The translations under genes were made by a program, and so were the position numbers. This document shows, piece after piece, positions 25,098 through 33,989 of a DNA stretch of 64,000 bases. Origin of the DNA: Pantoea ananatis LMG 2665 (lineage in GTDB: Bacteria; Pseudomonadota; Gammaproteobacteria; Enterobacterales; Enterobacteriaceae). Below the pieces are notes generated by a model. The model did no database searches, had not been told where the DNA came from, and saw only the letters and a list, made by a program, of their open reading frames with translations. The DNA lies in NCBI RefSeq assembly GCF_000710035.2, contig NZ_JMJJ01000004.1, forward strand, positions 1,054,001 to 1,118,000. The letters run 5' to 3'. Every line of letters starts with the position of its first letter. Within the stretch, counting starts at the first letter, position 1.

Positions 25098-26226
25098 ACC
25101 CGGCGTCAATCCGCCCCTGTGGCTGCTGGCCGAGCTGACGTACCGCTGTCCGCTCCAGTGCCCGTACTGCTCAAATCCACTGGATTTTGCCCAGCAGGAA
25201 AAAGAGCTGAGCACTGAACAGTGGATCGACGTCTTTCGCCAGGCACGCGCCATGGGCAGCGTTCAGCTCGGCTTTTCCGGCGGGGAGCCGTTAACGCGCA
25301 AAGACCTGCCCGACCTGATCAAAGCGGCACGTGACTTAGGTTTTTATACCAATCTGATCACCTCCGGGATTGGCCTGACGGAGAAAAAGCTTGAGGCTTT
25401 CAGCGACGCGGGACTGGATCATATTCAGATCAGTTTCCAGGCCAGTGATGAAACCCTTAACGCGGCGCTGGCCGGCTCTAAGAAGGCGTTTCAGCAGAAG
25501 CTGGAGATGGCGCGCGCGGTCAAAGCCCACGGCTATCCCATGGTGCTGAACTTCGTGCTGCATCGTCACAATATCGATCAGATCGATAAGATTATCGACC
25601 TGTGCATCGAGCTTGAAGCCGATGATGTGGAGCTGGCGACCTGTCAGTTTTACGGCTGGGCGCAGTTAAACCGTGAGGGATTGCTGCCTACCCGTGAGCA
25701 GATCGCCCGGGCCGAAGGCATCGTGAATCAGTACCGTGCGCGCATGAGCGACAGCGGTAGCCTCACCAATCTGCTGTTCGTGACGCCTGACTATTATGAA
25801 GAACGTCCCAAGCCCTGCATGGGCGGTTGGGGCGCGATCTTCCTGAGCGTCACGCCCGATGGCACCGCGCTTCCGTGCCACAGCGCACGCCAGCTGCCGG
25901 TGGCTTTCCCCTCTGTGCTTGAACAGAGCCTGGAGGATATCTGGTACCACTCGTTTGGCTTCAACCGCTATCGCGGCTATGACTGGATGCCGGAACCCTG
26001 TCGCTCCTGTGACGAAAAAGAGAAAGATTTTGGCGGCTGTCGCTGTCAGGCCTTTATGCTTACCGGCGATGCAGACAATGCCGATCCGGTCTGCAGCAAA
26101 TCGCCGCACCATGGCAAAATCCTTGATGCCCGCCGTGAAGCCGACTGCAGCGACATTAAAATTGGTCAGCTTCAGTTCCGCAATCGCAGCAATTCTCAGC
26201 TGATCTATAAAACGCGGATTCTGTAA
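25084..26226 (+). CDS. pqqE: Radical SAM PqqA peptide cyclase PqqE
   Basis: This 380-residue radical-SAM enzyme forms the carbon-carbon bond between Glu15 and Tyr19 of PqqA. The first cluster motif is CPLQCPYC (Cys22, Cys26, Cys29), followed by the GGEPL SAM motif. The C-terminal SPASM domain has [23 protein letters not shown] and DPVCSK for extra iron-sulfur clusters. The start is GTG at 25084, which gives the family N-terminus [15 protein letters not shown] and the usual 380-residue length; the open frame upstream is pqqD in another frame. Its stop overlaps the pqqF ATG by one base. Confidence 0.96.
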   Translation: MNQHKPGVNPPLWLLAELTYRCPLQCPYCSNPLDFAQQEKELSTEQWIDVFRQARAMGSVQLGFSGGEPLTRKDLPDLIKAARDLGFYTNLITSGIGLTEKKLEAFSDAGLDHIQISFQASDETLNAALAGSKKAFQQKLEMARAVKAHGYPMVLNFVLHRHNIDQIDKIIDLCIELEADDVELATCQFYGWAQLNREGLLPTREQIARAEGIVNQYRARMSDSGSLTNLLFVTPDYYEERPKPCMGGWGAIFLSVTPDGTALPCHSARQLPVAFPSVLEQSLEDIWYHSFGFNRYRGYDWMPEPCRSCDEKEKDFGGCRCQAFMLTGDADNADPVCSKSPHHGKILDARREADCSDIKIGQLQFRNRSNSQLIYKTRIL

Positions 26227-28487
26227 TGCATTCACGCTGCCTGCAACTCAATGGACTGAACGTAACGCTGTGCCACCAGCCTGACGCCACCCAGGCGGCG
26301 GCGCTGGTCAAAGTGGCGGCAGGCAGCCATGACGAGCCAGAGCGCTGGCCTGGACTCGCGCATTTGCTGGAGCACCTGCTTTTTACTGGCAGTCAGCGCT
26401 GGCCGCATGACGGGCGGCTGATGAGTTGGGTTCAGGCGAACGGCGGACAGGTGAATGCTACTACCCAGGCACGCGAAAGCGCCTGGTTTTTTGAGGTCAC
26501 CCCCAACAACTTCAGTGAAGGCCTGTTGCGCCTGCAGGATATGCTGAGTGCGCCGAGCCTGACCCGCGAGGCCATCAGCCAGGAAATCGCGGTGATTGAT
26601 GCAGAGTACCGCCTGCTGCAGCGCCATGCTGCGGCCCGCGCGGAAGCCGCCATGTTTACGCCAGTGACGTCTCCGGCGCAGTTTAAACGCTTTCATGTCG
26701 GGAACAGGATGTCGTTCGGTGACAACGTCACTAATTTGCAGGCGGCGCTGCGGGCTTTTCATCAGCGCTTCTTTCACTCAGACAACCTGACGCTGTGGCT
26801 GCAGGGCCCACAGTCGCTGGAACAGCTCACCGCGTTGGCGAAGGCGTTTGCCGCTGCGTTTCAGCCACGCAACAGTGCCAGGCGGCCCGATGCCCCGGTA
26901 ATGCTTTCGCCCAACAGGGCGCTGGCGTTACAGCAGGAAGGGCCATCAGCACTCTGGCAAAGCTGGATTTTACCCGCGCAACTTCGTGACAGCGTCACTT
27001 TACTGCGCGAGTTTTTCCTTGATGATGCCCCAGGCGGGCTGCTGGAAACGCTGTATGCACGCACGCGGGCCAGCCAGCCTGACGTGAAATGGCTTTATCA
27101 GTCGGACGCGGACATGTGGGTGGCGGTCACGTTCGTCACGGAGGATCCGGCCGCTGTTCCGCCCCTGATCGCGTCCTTTCTTGAGGCGCTGCGCCATACC
27201 ACGCCGGTGCAGCGGCAGCACTACTGGCAGTTGGCGCAGCAGCGCCTGGCCGCACAGTCCCCCCTGCAGCAACTTCAGGCGCGCGCGCTGGGCTTTGCGG
27301 CCGTGGGCGACTGTCCCGACCTGGACGCCTTACTGAACGAAATGCACGCCGCCACAGCGACCACGCTGATGAGCGCCGCCGAGGTTAAAGGTGAAACGCA
27401 CAGGGTTCAGGGTTATGACCTGTCACTGACAGCCTGGCAAAAGCCCGTGATGAATTGCCCGCCCGTCAGGTGGACATTTTACCCGCAGCCGAATCTCTTG
27501 CCGCTGCGTGCAGAGCCGACCGGTCAGGCCGTGTTACCCCATATCACACCGGATGAGACGCAGGGCACGCTGGTGCTGCGTCCTGAACTTTATACAACAT
27601 GGGCAGCCGGCGCGGCCTGCGAGCCTGAGTTACGCCCCGTGTTTGCGGTGCTGCGGCATTTTTCCGGCAGCGGAGAGTGGCGTGAGGTGCAGGGCGTCTG
27701 GCAACTCACCCTGCGCCTGCCGTCAGACAAGACGCTGCTCAGTGCGGCACTGGGGCAGCTTGTGCAATGCCTGATGCAGACACACAGCGTATCCACGCCG
27801 GTGATACCGGGCATTGCGATACGCGAACTGCTGCGCCAGCTGCCGCTCCGGCTGGCGACGTCACTCAATCCGCAATGCTGGCGTGCCGTCCTGCTCGGGG
27901 GCAATGCCGAACAGCATCGGCTCGTGTCCCGGCAGTTGAGTGTGCTGACGGTGAATTCACCTACGCGCCCTGAGTACCGCTGCGTAGGCGGTGAAACCTG
28001 TATTCCCCATCCCAGCGATGACAGTGCCGTTCTGCTGTTTATTCCCCTGGGCGACCCACAGCAGCTGGCCGCACTTCGCGCGCTGGCGCTGATCTGTGAG
28101 CCACGCTTTTATCAGCGCTACCGGGTAGAACAGCCGATCGGCTACGTCGTCAGTTGCCGCTACCATCGCAGTACGGATAGTGATGGTCTTCTCTTTGCGC
28201 TTCAGTCACCGGATTGTCCGGCATCGACCCTGATCCAATTCTGCGAAGACTTTCTGCGTGACATAGCGATCTACATTGCCCAGCAGGCAATCGATCCGCT
28301 CAAAACGCCGCTTTTGCAGGTGAAAGAAGATGCACGTGGAGTGGCGTTACGCCAGGCGAATGGGTTGCCAAACCTGGAGGCGGAGAAGATAGCCGCACTC
28401 ACTGAGGGAGAGGTGAAGCAGTTACAGCAGCAGTTACTGACCGATCGGCACCGCTGGCAGATCCTGTATGCTAAAGGTAAGAATTAG
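26226..28487 (+). CDS. pqqF: PqqF M16 zinc protease
   Basis: This 753-residue pitrilysin-family protease is thought to release the cross-linked Glu-Tyr from PqqA. The inverted zinc motif is HLLEH (His46, Glu49, His50), and Glu127 in IAVIDAEYRL is the third ligand at the standard spacing. It has the four-lobe length of the family. It starts by one-base overlap with the pqqE stop. PqqF is the last gene of the enterobacterial pqq operon, as in Klebsiella. No terminator is evident after it; the 118 bases to yceI contain that gene's ribosome site. Confidence 0.93.
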   Translation: MHSRCLQLNGLNVTLCHQPDATQAAALVKVAAGSHDEPERWPGLAHLLEHLLFTGSQRWPHDGRLMSWVQANGGQVNATTQARESAWFFEVTPNNFSEGLLRLQDMLSAPSLTREAISQEIAVIDAEYRLLQRHAAARAEAAMFTPVTSPAQFKRFHVGNRMSFGDNVTNLQAALRAFHQRFFHSDNLTLWLQGPQSLEQLTALAKAFAAAFQPRNSARRPDAPVMLSPNRALALQQEGPSALWQSWILPAQLRDSVTLLREFFLDDAPGGLLETLYARTRASQPDVKWLYQSDADMWVAVTFVTEDPAAVPPLIASFLEALRHTTPVQRQHYWQLAQQRLAAQSPLQQLQARALGFAAVGDCPDLDALLNEMHAATATTLMSAAEVKGETHRVQGYDLSLTAWQKPVMNCPPVRWTFYPQPNLLPLRAEPTGQAVLPHITPDETQGTLVLRPELYTTWAAGAACEPELRPVFAVLRHFSGSGEWREVQGVWQLTLRLPSDKTLLSAALGQLVQCLMQTHSVSTPVIPGIAIRELLRQLPLRLATSLNPQCWRAVLLGGNAEQHRLVSRQLSVLTVNSPTRPEYRCVGGETCIPHPSDDSAVLLFIPLGDPQQLAALRALALICEPRFYQRYRVEQPIGYVVSCRYHRSTDSDGLLFALQSPDCPASTLIQFCEDFLRDIAIYIAQQAIDPLKTPLLQVKEDARGVALRQANGLPNLEAEKIAALTEGEVKQLQQQLLTDRHRWQILYAKGKN

Positions 28488-28605
28488 AATAATCACACAC
28501 TGATATTGCTGAATAATTTTGATTGTTTACGCCAAATCTGTTCACTTTTACTTCCTGCTTATATGGCTCAGACTCAAGGTGATGTCATAAAATAAGGAAG
28601 TAAAA

Positions 28606-29190
28606 GTGAAGAATGTAAAACGTTTCACGCTGCCACTGCTCGCAGCTGCTGCACTGTATGTTCCGGTTTCTCAGGCTGAAGCCATGCATTATCAACTCGA
28701 CCCGCAACATACCTCTGTTGTGGTAAGTTGGGAGCACTTCGGCTTCTCCCATCCGACTGCTGACATTCCAGACACGACAGGTTCTCTGGTTTTTGACAGC
28801 AGCAAGCCTGAGCAGTCGCGCGTTGACGTCACGTTACCGGTTAGCAAAATCGACAGCCATGTTCCTGCCCTGACCAAGGAATTCAAAGGCGCGGAATATT
28901 TCGACGTGGCGAAGTATCCCACTGCAACCTTCCGCAGCACCAAAGTTATTGCCAAAGGCGATAACAAATTTGATGTTGAAGGGAACCTCACTCTGAAAGG
29001 CATTACCAAACCTGTGACGCTGCATGCCACGCTGAATAAGCAGGGTGAGCATCCGATGGTCAAGAAGCAGGCGATTGGTTTTGACGCCACCGGTACCATT
29101 AAGCGTTCTGACTTCAAACTGGACAAATATGTCCCAGCAGTCAGTGATGACGTGACACTGACTATTTCTACGGAAGCGTACGCCAAGTAA
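28606..29190 (+). CDS. YceI-family periplasmic lipocalin-like protein
   Basis: This 194-residue exported protein has a signal peptide (KRFTLPLLAAAALYVPVSQA, cleaved near residue 26) followed by the YceI domain: YQLDPQHTSVVVSWEHFGFS, EYFDVAKYPTATFRS, GNLTLKGITKPVTL. The family binds isoprenoids such as ubiquinone in a lipocalin-like barrel; E. coli YceI is induced by osmotic stress and high pH. The start is GTG at 28606 with AAGGAAG 6 bases upstream. It is monocistronic, ending at a clear terminator. Confidence 0.9.
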   Translation: MKNVKRFTLPLLAAAALYVPVSQAEAMHYQLDPQHTSVVVSWEHFGFSHPTADIPDTTGSLVFDSSKPEQSRVDVTLPVSKIDSHVPALTKEFKGAEYFDVAKYPTATFRSTKVIAKGDNKFDVEGNLTLKGITKPVTLHATLNKQGEHPMVKKQAIGFDATGTIKRSDFKLDKYVPAVSDDVTLTISTEAYAK

Positions 29191-29208
29191 ATTCCGTTTA
29201 CTTTTCCG

Positions 29209-29238
29209 GCCCGGCACCCAGGTGTCGGGCTTTTTTTT
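29209..29238 (+). terminator. Rho-independent terminator after the YceI gene
   Basis: GCCCGGCACC (29209-29218) pairs with GGTGTCGGGC (29221-29230) with one G-T pair, followed by eight T residues. It is a strong classical terminator. Confidence 0.92.
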
Positions 29239-29557
29239 GCAGCAGATTACGCCGCCGCCGGCCAGGCTAAGCGCCATTCGTCGTCCTTCCACTCACCCCT
29301 CGGCATCCTTTCGCCCTGCGACAGTACAAGCAAAAAAATGCATCTCATCATGGTGTTCCTGCGGATTCACCACGCCATCGTCTGTTTCGGAAATAACAGA
29401 TCGCCTGCCGAACCTAAAAAAATGAGGTCAGAATCACAAATTCACATCGAGATTTTATTGGCAACGGCGTGATGCCGTATTGACAGAAAAGTTATTCCGA
29501 TCCCTGTATTTAACCTGTTGTTTTATAACGTGAAGCTAATCGTCTTTCCTGAATCAG

Positions 29558-29581
29558 TAAATGTGATTTGTTTCACATAAA
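29558..29581 (+). promoter_or_regulatory. CRP (cAMP receptor) site upstream of the PTS operon
   Basis: TGTGATTTGTTTCACA at 29562-29577 has both perfect half-sites TGTGA and TCACA at the consensus N6 spacing, with A/T flanks. It lies about 135 bases before the first gene of the PTS operon, a location for catabolite activation. The rest of the 480-base gap (29239-29712) shows no gene. Confidence 0.8.
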
Positions 29582-29712
29582 TAAGCTGGTTCAAGGGGCT
29601 GTCAATATATTGCCTGCATAAATTCCTCTCGTTTTTGTGATCTCACTTGCAAATACCAGGCTGATATCCCGAAACAATAGCTTCAGACGCATTAAGCCAG
29701 AAGGATGTCAGG

Positions 29713-30693
29713 ATGAGAATCGGAATGGTCATTAGCGGCGGCGACGTCACCGGCATTAATAATTTCATTTTCCAGATAGCCAGGATGACGCAGGCGGAGA
29801 TGATATTATTTAACGGCGGCATTCCAGGCTTGCTGGATAATGTCTGCCAGGAAATTTCTCAGCGCGATTTAGTGGATTTTTCCATTACTTCTCTTCCGGT
29901 AATGCAGTCAGGCCGAACCGCGCGAAAATTAATTCGTAGCGAATATGAAACGATCGCCCGGCAGTTAAAAGCATTACGCATCGACGTATTAATTCTGGCT
30001 GGAGGCGACGGATCGCTGCAATTTCTGCATACGCTCAGTGAATTTGGTGTGAACTGTTTTGGCATCGGCATGACGATTGACAACGATGTCTACGGCAGTG
30101 ATTACACCGTGGGCTTTTCCACCGCCTGTGAGCAGGTATTAAAAGAGGTGGCAAAGCTCAGAAACACCGGTCGGGCATTAACGGGCCGGGTATTTATGGT
30201 GGAACTGCTCGGCGGCTACTGTGGCGAATTGACGCTCCAGTCAGCGCTCAAATCCAACGCCGACTTTGCGCTGATCCCGGAATGCCAGATCCCCACAAAC
30301 GTGCTGGCAGAACGCATCACTCAGCGCCTCAGCGAACAAAACAGCGTGGTAATCCTCTGCTCAGAAGGTTACACACGGGAATATTCACCGGGCTTTCAGG
30401 GGGCGATTGACACATTAATTAAGCAGCTTGAACCGTTGATCGGCGTGCGCATTCGCAAAACGATCGTCGGCTATGGACTGCGAAATGGCGATCCCACCTG
30501 TGAGGAAATTTATCAGGGCACCATTATGGCAAGTGAAGTGGTTCGTTGTATTCAATCCGGAATGCGCAATAAAGCCGTGATTATTAACGGCAGTAATAAG
30601 CCTATTCCGATTGACTTAATAAGCATGAAAAAACGCCTGGTCGATACAGAAGGGCATCATTATAAACTCGCTAAACAACTGCATATATTGTGA
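29713..30693 (+). CDS. PfkA-like phosphofructokinase paralogue of a PTS operon
   Basis: This 326-residue protein has the ATP-dependent 6-phosphofructokinase fold. SGGD at the start, LAGGDGS (ATP site), TIDNDVYGSDYTVGFSTAC with the catalytic aspartate, and VELLGGYCGELTLQ all align with PfkA. Differences are informative: PfkA has PGTIDND where this has GMTIDND, the MGR substrate arginine is LGG, and IQRGGSP is LRNGDP. Loss of the fructose-6-phosphate-contacting arginine suggests a different sugar phosphate, perhaps a ketose or pentulose phosphate delivered by the PTS genes that follow. It is the first gene of the operon, 10 bases before the IIB gene, under a CRP site. Confidence 0.82.
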   Translation: MRIGMVISGGDVTGINNFIFQIARMTQAEMILFNGGIPGLLDNVCQEISQRDLVDFSITSLPVMQSGRTARKLIRSEYETIARQLKALRIDVLILAGGDGSLQFLHTLSEFGVNCFGIGMTIDNDVYGSDYTVGFSTACEQVLKEVAKLRNTGRALTGRVFMVELLGGYCGELTLQSALKSNADFALIPECQIPTNVLAERITQRLSEQNSVVILCSEGYTREYSPGFQGAIDTLIKQLEPLIGVRIRKTIVGYGLRNGDPTCEEIYQGTIMASEVVRCIQSGMRNKAVIINGSNKPIPIDLISMKKRLVDTEGHHYKLAKQLHIL

Positions 30694-30702
30694 GGAGAAA
30701 AC

Positions 30703-31017
30703 ATGCTGAAAATTTTATGTGTCTGTGGTTGTGGTCTGGGGTCAAGTTTCGCTATCGAAATGAGTGCGAAAGCCGTTTTAAAAAAACTGGAGATTGACGC
30801 CGACATCGATCACACCACGATTTCAGAAGCTAACGCATTTAAATCCGACATGATCCTGACGCAAAAAGCCTTTGCGGATGTCTTAAATGCCGACGCCACA
30901 CCAGAACAGATTAAACGCGTAATTATATTAAATAAACTCACCGATAAAGCTGAAATTGAGCAAAAAATCGTGGCTTTCTTAAAAGAGCGTAATGTGAAGG
31001 TTGCTAATCATGAATAG
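30703..31017 (+). CDS. PTS sugar permease IIB component (ascorbate/SgaB type)
   Basis: This 104-residue phosphocarrier has a phosphocysteine in the N-terminal loop ILCVCGCGLGSSFAIEM, the P-loop-like site of the lactose/ascorbate IIB fold. It relays phosphate from IIA (33552-33989) to sugar bound by IIC. It overlaps the IIC start by 8 bases. The AGGAG ribosome site is good. The IIB-IIC order with distant IIA is unlike E. coli ulaABC, where the three are contiguous. Confidence 0.88.
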   Translation: MLKILCVCGCGLGSSFAIEMSAKAVLKKLEIDADIDHTTISEANAFKSDMILTQKAFADVLNADATPEQIKRVIILNKLTDKAEIEQKIVAFLKERNVKVANHE

Positions 31018-32377
31018 TGTAATTAATTTTCTGGTTAAAGACTTACTGGGGCAGGCATCCATTCTGATCGCGTTTATTGCGCTAATCGGACTGGTCCTGC
31101 AAAAAAAATCTGCCGGCAAGGTGGTAGAAGGCACGTTTAAAACCCTGTTGGGGTTCTTAATCATGATGGCCGGCATCAACATCATCGTGGGCGCGCTGAC
31201 CTTCCTTAACAGCATCTTCACCCACGGTTTTGGGATGCAGGGCTACATCACCGACGTGGCGGCGATTGCTGGACTGGCAAACCGCGAGTTGGGATCGGAA
31301 GTGGCCATGACGCTGCTGGTGATCTTCATCGTCAACATCATCATTGCCCGCCTGACACCGTTTAAATACATCTTCCTGACTGGCCAGGCGCTACTGTGGA
31401 TGGCCACCATTGGCGCGGTTATCGGCTATAAAGCCGGCCTCACCGGATTACCGCTCATTTTAACCGGTGGTATTTTTGGCGGCGTGATGGCTGTTGTGAT
31501 GCCAGCGCTGGCGCAGCCGGTGGTGCGTCGTATCACCGACTCGGACGATGTCGCGCTCGGTCACTTCTGCACCATTGGTTACCTGCTCACTGCGGCAGTG
31601 GCGAAGGTGGTCGGAAAAGGCTCACGCTCGACGGAAGACTTAAAGCTGCCCGATAACTTTAAGTTTCTGCAGGACACCTATCTGTCCATGGCGGTGGTGA
31701 TGGTGCCGATGTACCTGATTCCTGCCGTGGCGGCAGGCCCGGCTTTTATCGCCCAGTACAGTAGCGGCACCAACTACCTGATGTATGCCTTTATGCAATC
31801 CATCCAGTTTGTGGCAGGCGTGTTTGTGCTCTACAGCGGCGTGCGACTGCTGCTGAACGAACTGGTGCCGGCTTTCCGCGGTATTGCCATGCGACTGGTG
31901 CCGGATGCGAAACCCGCCCTCGACTGTCCCGTTATGTTCCCTTATGCGCCAAACGCGGTCATTGTCGGCTTTCTCGCGACAACGCTGGGCTCTGTGGTGG
32001 GGATGCTGGTTTTCCCGATGTTTGGTCTGGCGATGATTTTGCCCGGTCTGCTGACTAACTTTTTTGCCGGCGGAACGGCAGGCGTGTTCGGTAACGCGCT
32101 GGGCGGACGACGCGGGGCGATGATCGGCGGATTCGTCCACGGCCTGTTTATCACTTTCCTGCCCGCCATTCTGGTGCCGATGCTGGAAAGCTACGGTTTT
32201 ACCGGCGTGACCTTCAGCGATTCCGACGTCATCAGTACCGGCCTGGTGCTGGGACATGCTTTCCAGAATAACTGGCTGTTCGTTGCCGTGTTCATTGCTT
32301 TTGTTACCGCTATCGCCTGGTTTGTTAACGGAAAATCCACTAAACCCCGTGAGGAAAACGTGCATGAAACTTTATAA
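31010..32377 (+). CDS. PTS permease IIC component (ascorbate/SgaT-UlaA type)
   Basis: This 455-residue membrane transporter has about eleven hydrophobic segments. Recognisable family stretches are LLGFLIMMAGINIIVGAL, YIFLTGQALLWMATIGAV, and the C-terminal FAGGTAGVFGNALGGRRGAM re-entrant region with GGFVHGLFITFLPA. The UlaA family carries L-ascorbate, but relatives carry other sugars, and the aldolase and kinase in this operon argue against ascorbate. The start at 31010 is preferred to the upstream TTG (31001) because GAAGG lies 8 bases before it. The 3' end overlaps the aldolase start by 14 bases. Confidence 0.88.
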   Translation: MNSVINFLVKDLLGQASILIAFIALIGLVLQKKSAGKVVEGTFKTLLGFLIMMAGINIIVGALTFLNSIFTHGFGMQGYITDVAAIAGLANRELGSEVAMTLLVIFIVNIIIARLTPFKYIFLTGQALLWMATIGAVIGYKAGLTGLPLILTGGIFGGVMAVVMPALAQPVVRRITDSDDVALGHFCTIGYLLTAAVAKVVGKGSRSTEDLKLPDNFKFLQDTYLSMAVVMVPMYLIPAVAAGPAFIAQYSSGTNYLMYAFMQSIQFVAGVFVLYSGVRLLLNELVPAFRGIAMRLVPDAKPALDCPVMFPYAPNAVIVGFLATTLGSVVGMLVFPMFGLAMILPGLLTNFFAGGTAGVFGNALGGRRGAMIGGFVHGLFITFLPAILVPMLESYGFTGVTFSDSDVISTGLVLGHAFQNNWLFVAVFIAFVTAIAWFVNGKSTKPREENVHETL

Positions 32378-33206
32378 CTTTACCGAATTGCTGAAAATTG
32401 CCAAAGAACGCCAATTTAAAGCGGTAGGGTCATTTAATTTACACTGTCTGGAAATGTTACCGGCTTTTTTTAAAGCCGCCGAAAATACCAACAGCCCATT
32501 AATGATTCAAATTTCAACCGGTACAGCGAAATATTTGGGACATGAATTACTGGTGGATGCAATTAAATCGCTGTCAAAGAGTAAAAATATTCCGACCTGT
32601 TTGCACCTGGATCACTGTTCCGATTTAGACGCGATTCAGACGGCAATTCAAGCCGGATTTAGTTCAGTAATGTATGACGGGTCACATTTACCGCTTGATG
32701 AGAATATTGCCAATACCCGCAGGGTGATTGATATGGCCCGCCCCGTGAATGTCTCTGTGGAAGCGGAGCTGGGCGCAATTGGCGGCTCTGAAGACGGGAA
32801 ATGTGTGGAAATGAGCGATATTGCGTTCACCACGGTAGAGGATGCCAAACGTTTTGTGAATGAAACCGGCGTGGATATGCTGGCCATTTCCATCGGCACG
32901 GTTCACGGGCTCTACACCGGCAAAGCCCATATTCAGCATCAACGGCTGGCGGAGATTACGGCTGCCACGGCTACGCCGCTGGTTCTGCACGGTGGTACCG
33001 GGGTCAGTGACGAGGACATGCGCCTGGCGGTGGGCAGCGGTATCGAAAAAGTGAACGTGGGAACGGAAATGAATGTGCAGTGGGTTGCCCAATGCAAGGC
33101 AACGTTTGAAAAAGGCAAAGTTAACGACAGCGTGCGTAATTTCCTCGTGCCTGCGAATAATGCAGTGACCAATGTATTAGTAGAAAAAATGCAGCTGTTC
33201 CGTTAA
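32364..33206 (+). CDS. Class II ketose-bisphosphate aldolase (GatY/KbaY/FbaA type)
   Basis: This 280-residue zinc aldolase cleaves a ketose 1,6-bisphosphate (or pentulose equivalent) to dihydroxyacetone phosphate and an aldehyde. Zinc ligands are in LHLDHCSD and in GTVHGLY and LHGGTGV; SSVMYDGSHLP carries the catalytic region. It is shorter than FbaA and matches the tagatose-bisphosphate aldolase type. The start at 32364 is defined by GAGGAAAACGTGC upstream and the family N-terminus; it overlaps IIC by 14 bases. With the PfkA-like kinase it would complete a sugar to triose pathway, as inferred from the operon. Confidence 0.9.
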   Translation: MKLYNFTELLKIAKERQFKAVGSFNLHCLEMLPAFFKAAENTNSPLMIQISTGTAKYLGHELLVDAIKSLSKSKNIPTCLHLDHCSDLDAIQTAIQAGFSSVMYDGSHLPLDENIANTRRVIDMARPVNVSVEAELGAIGGSEDGKCVEMSDIAFTTVEDAKRFVNETGVDMLAISIGTVHGLYTGKAHIQHQRLAEITAATATPLVLHGGTGVSDEDMRLAVGSGIEKVNVGTEMNVQWVAQCKATFEKGKVNDSVRNFLVPANNAVTNVLVEKMQLFR

Positions 33207-33272
33207 GCACTTTTATTATCCCGACGTGAATAAACCTGAAGTGCCCTGGCGCTTTTCGGGGCAGGAGACGCT

Positions 33273-33542
33273 ATGTTTGGATTCATGAAAAAGAAAGTGG
33301 AAAATACGGCCTCAGAGGATGCAGAACGCGATCGTCAGGCAGAACAGGTCAGTCAAAAAATAACGGCGCTGGAAGCAAAGCTGGCAGCGAATTCAGGCGA
33401 CACTGAAACGCAAAAACAATTAATGCTGGAATATAACCGTGCATTATCATTGTTTGCGAAAAGTCGCCTTTACCGGGATGACATTGATCCTCTTTTTGTG
33501 AAAATTGATGAATTACGCAATCTGGTGCGTAAATCAGTTTAA
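33273..33542 (+). CDS. Small charged coiled-coil protein of unknown function
   Basis: I do not recognise this 89-residue protein. After MFGFMKKK it is strongly helical and charged (EDAERDRQAEQVSQKITALE, then EAKLAANSGDTETQK), consistent with a coiled coil, ending in a Lys/Arg/Leu tail. No membrane segment or metal motif is present. It lies between the aldolase and the IIA gene, with GGAGACGC before it and 9 bases to IIA, so it is part of the operon. A scaffold or regulatory role is a guess. Confidence 0.7.
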   Translation: MFGFMKKKVENTASEDAERDRQAEQVSQKITALEAKLAANSGDTETQKQLMLEYNRALSLFAKSRLYRDDIDPLFVKIDELRNLVRKSV

Positions 33543-33551
33543 GGAGCAGTA

Positions 33552-33989
33552 ATGACCATTAAACAGTTATTACAGGAAGCCAATGCTGTTCAGGTAGGTA
33601 TTGCCGCCAGGGACTGGCAGCAGGTTATCGCCATGGCGGCCAGGCCGCTGGTGGAGGGCGGCTATATTCAGGCCTCTTATCCTCAGGCGGTGATCGAGAA
33701 TACGCTGACTCACGGTGCCTATTACGTGTTTGAAGAAGGTATCGCCATCCCGCATGCCCGCCCGGAAACGGGCGTTATTCGCGACTGTTTCAGCATGGTC
33801 CTGCTTTCGGAGCCGGTCTCGTTTGACGGCAGCGACAAGGCGGATATTGTGATCATGTTTGGTGCCCGTGATAGTAATGCCCACATAGAAGAGGGGATTC
33901 GCGCGATTGTCACCCTGCTAGAGGATGAAGAAACGTTGGTCAGGTTACGTCAGGCCAGCAGCGTCGCGGAAGTGATGGAGATCCTATGA
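33552..33989 (+). CDS. PTS IIA component (ascorbate/mannitol-fructose type)
   Basis: This 145-residue phosphoryl carrier is of the PTS-EIIA type 2 fold. The phosphohistidine is in EEGIAIPHARPETGV, the family motif, near residue 68. It takes phosphate from HPr and passes it to the IIB. The start follows AAGGAGCAGT. It lies downstream of the aldolase rather than next to IIB/IIC, and overlaps the next gene by 4 bases (ATGA). Confidence 0.9.
   Translation: MTIKQLLQEANAVQVGIAARDWQQVIAMAARPLVEGGYIQASYPQAVIENTLTHGAYYVFEEGIAIPHARPETGVIRDCFSMVLLSEPVSFDGSDKADIVIMFGARDSNAHIEEGIRAIVTLLEDEETLVRLRQASSVAEVMEIL

Noticed and set aside
31640-32365. A 241-codon minus-strand frame within the IIC gene
   Set aside because: It is the shadow of a conserved membrane protein; composition is His/Gln-rich as expected for an antisense frame.
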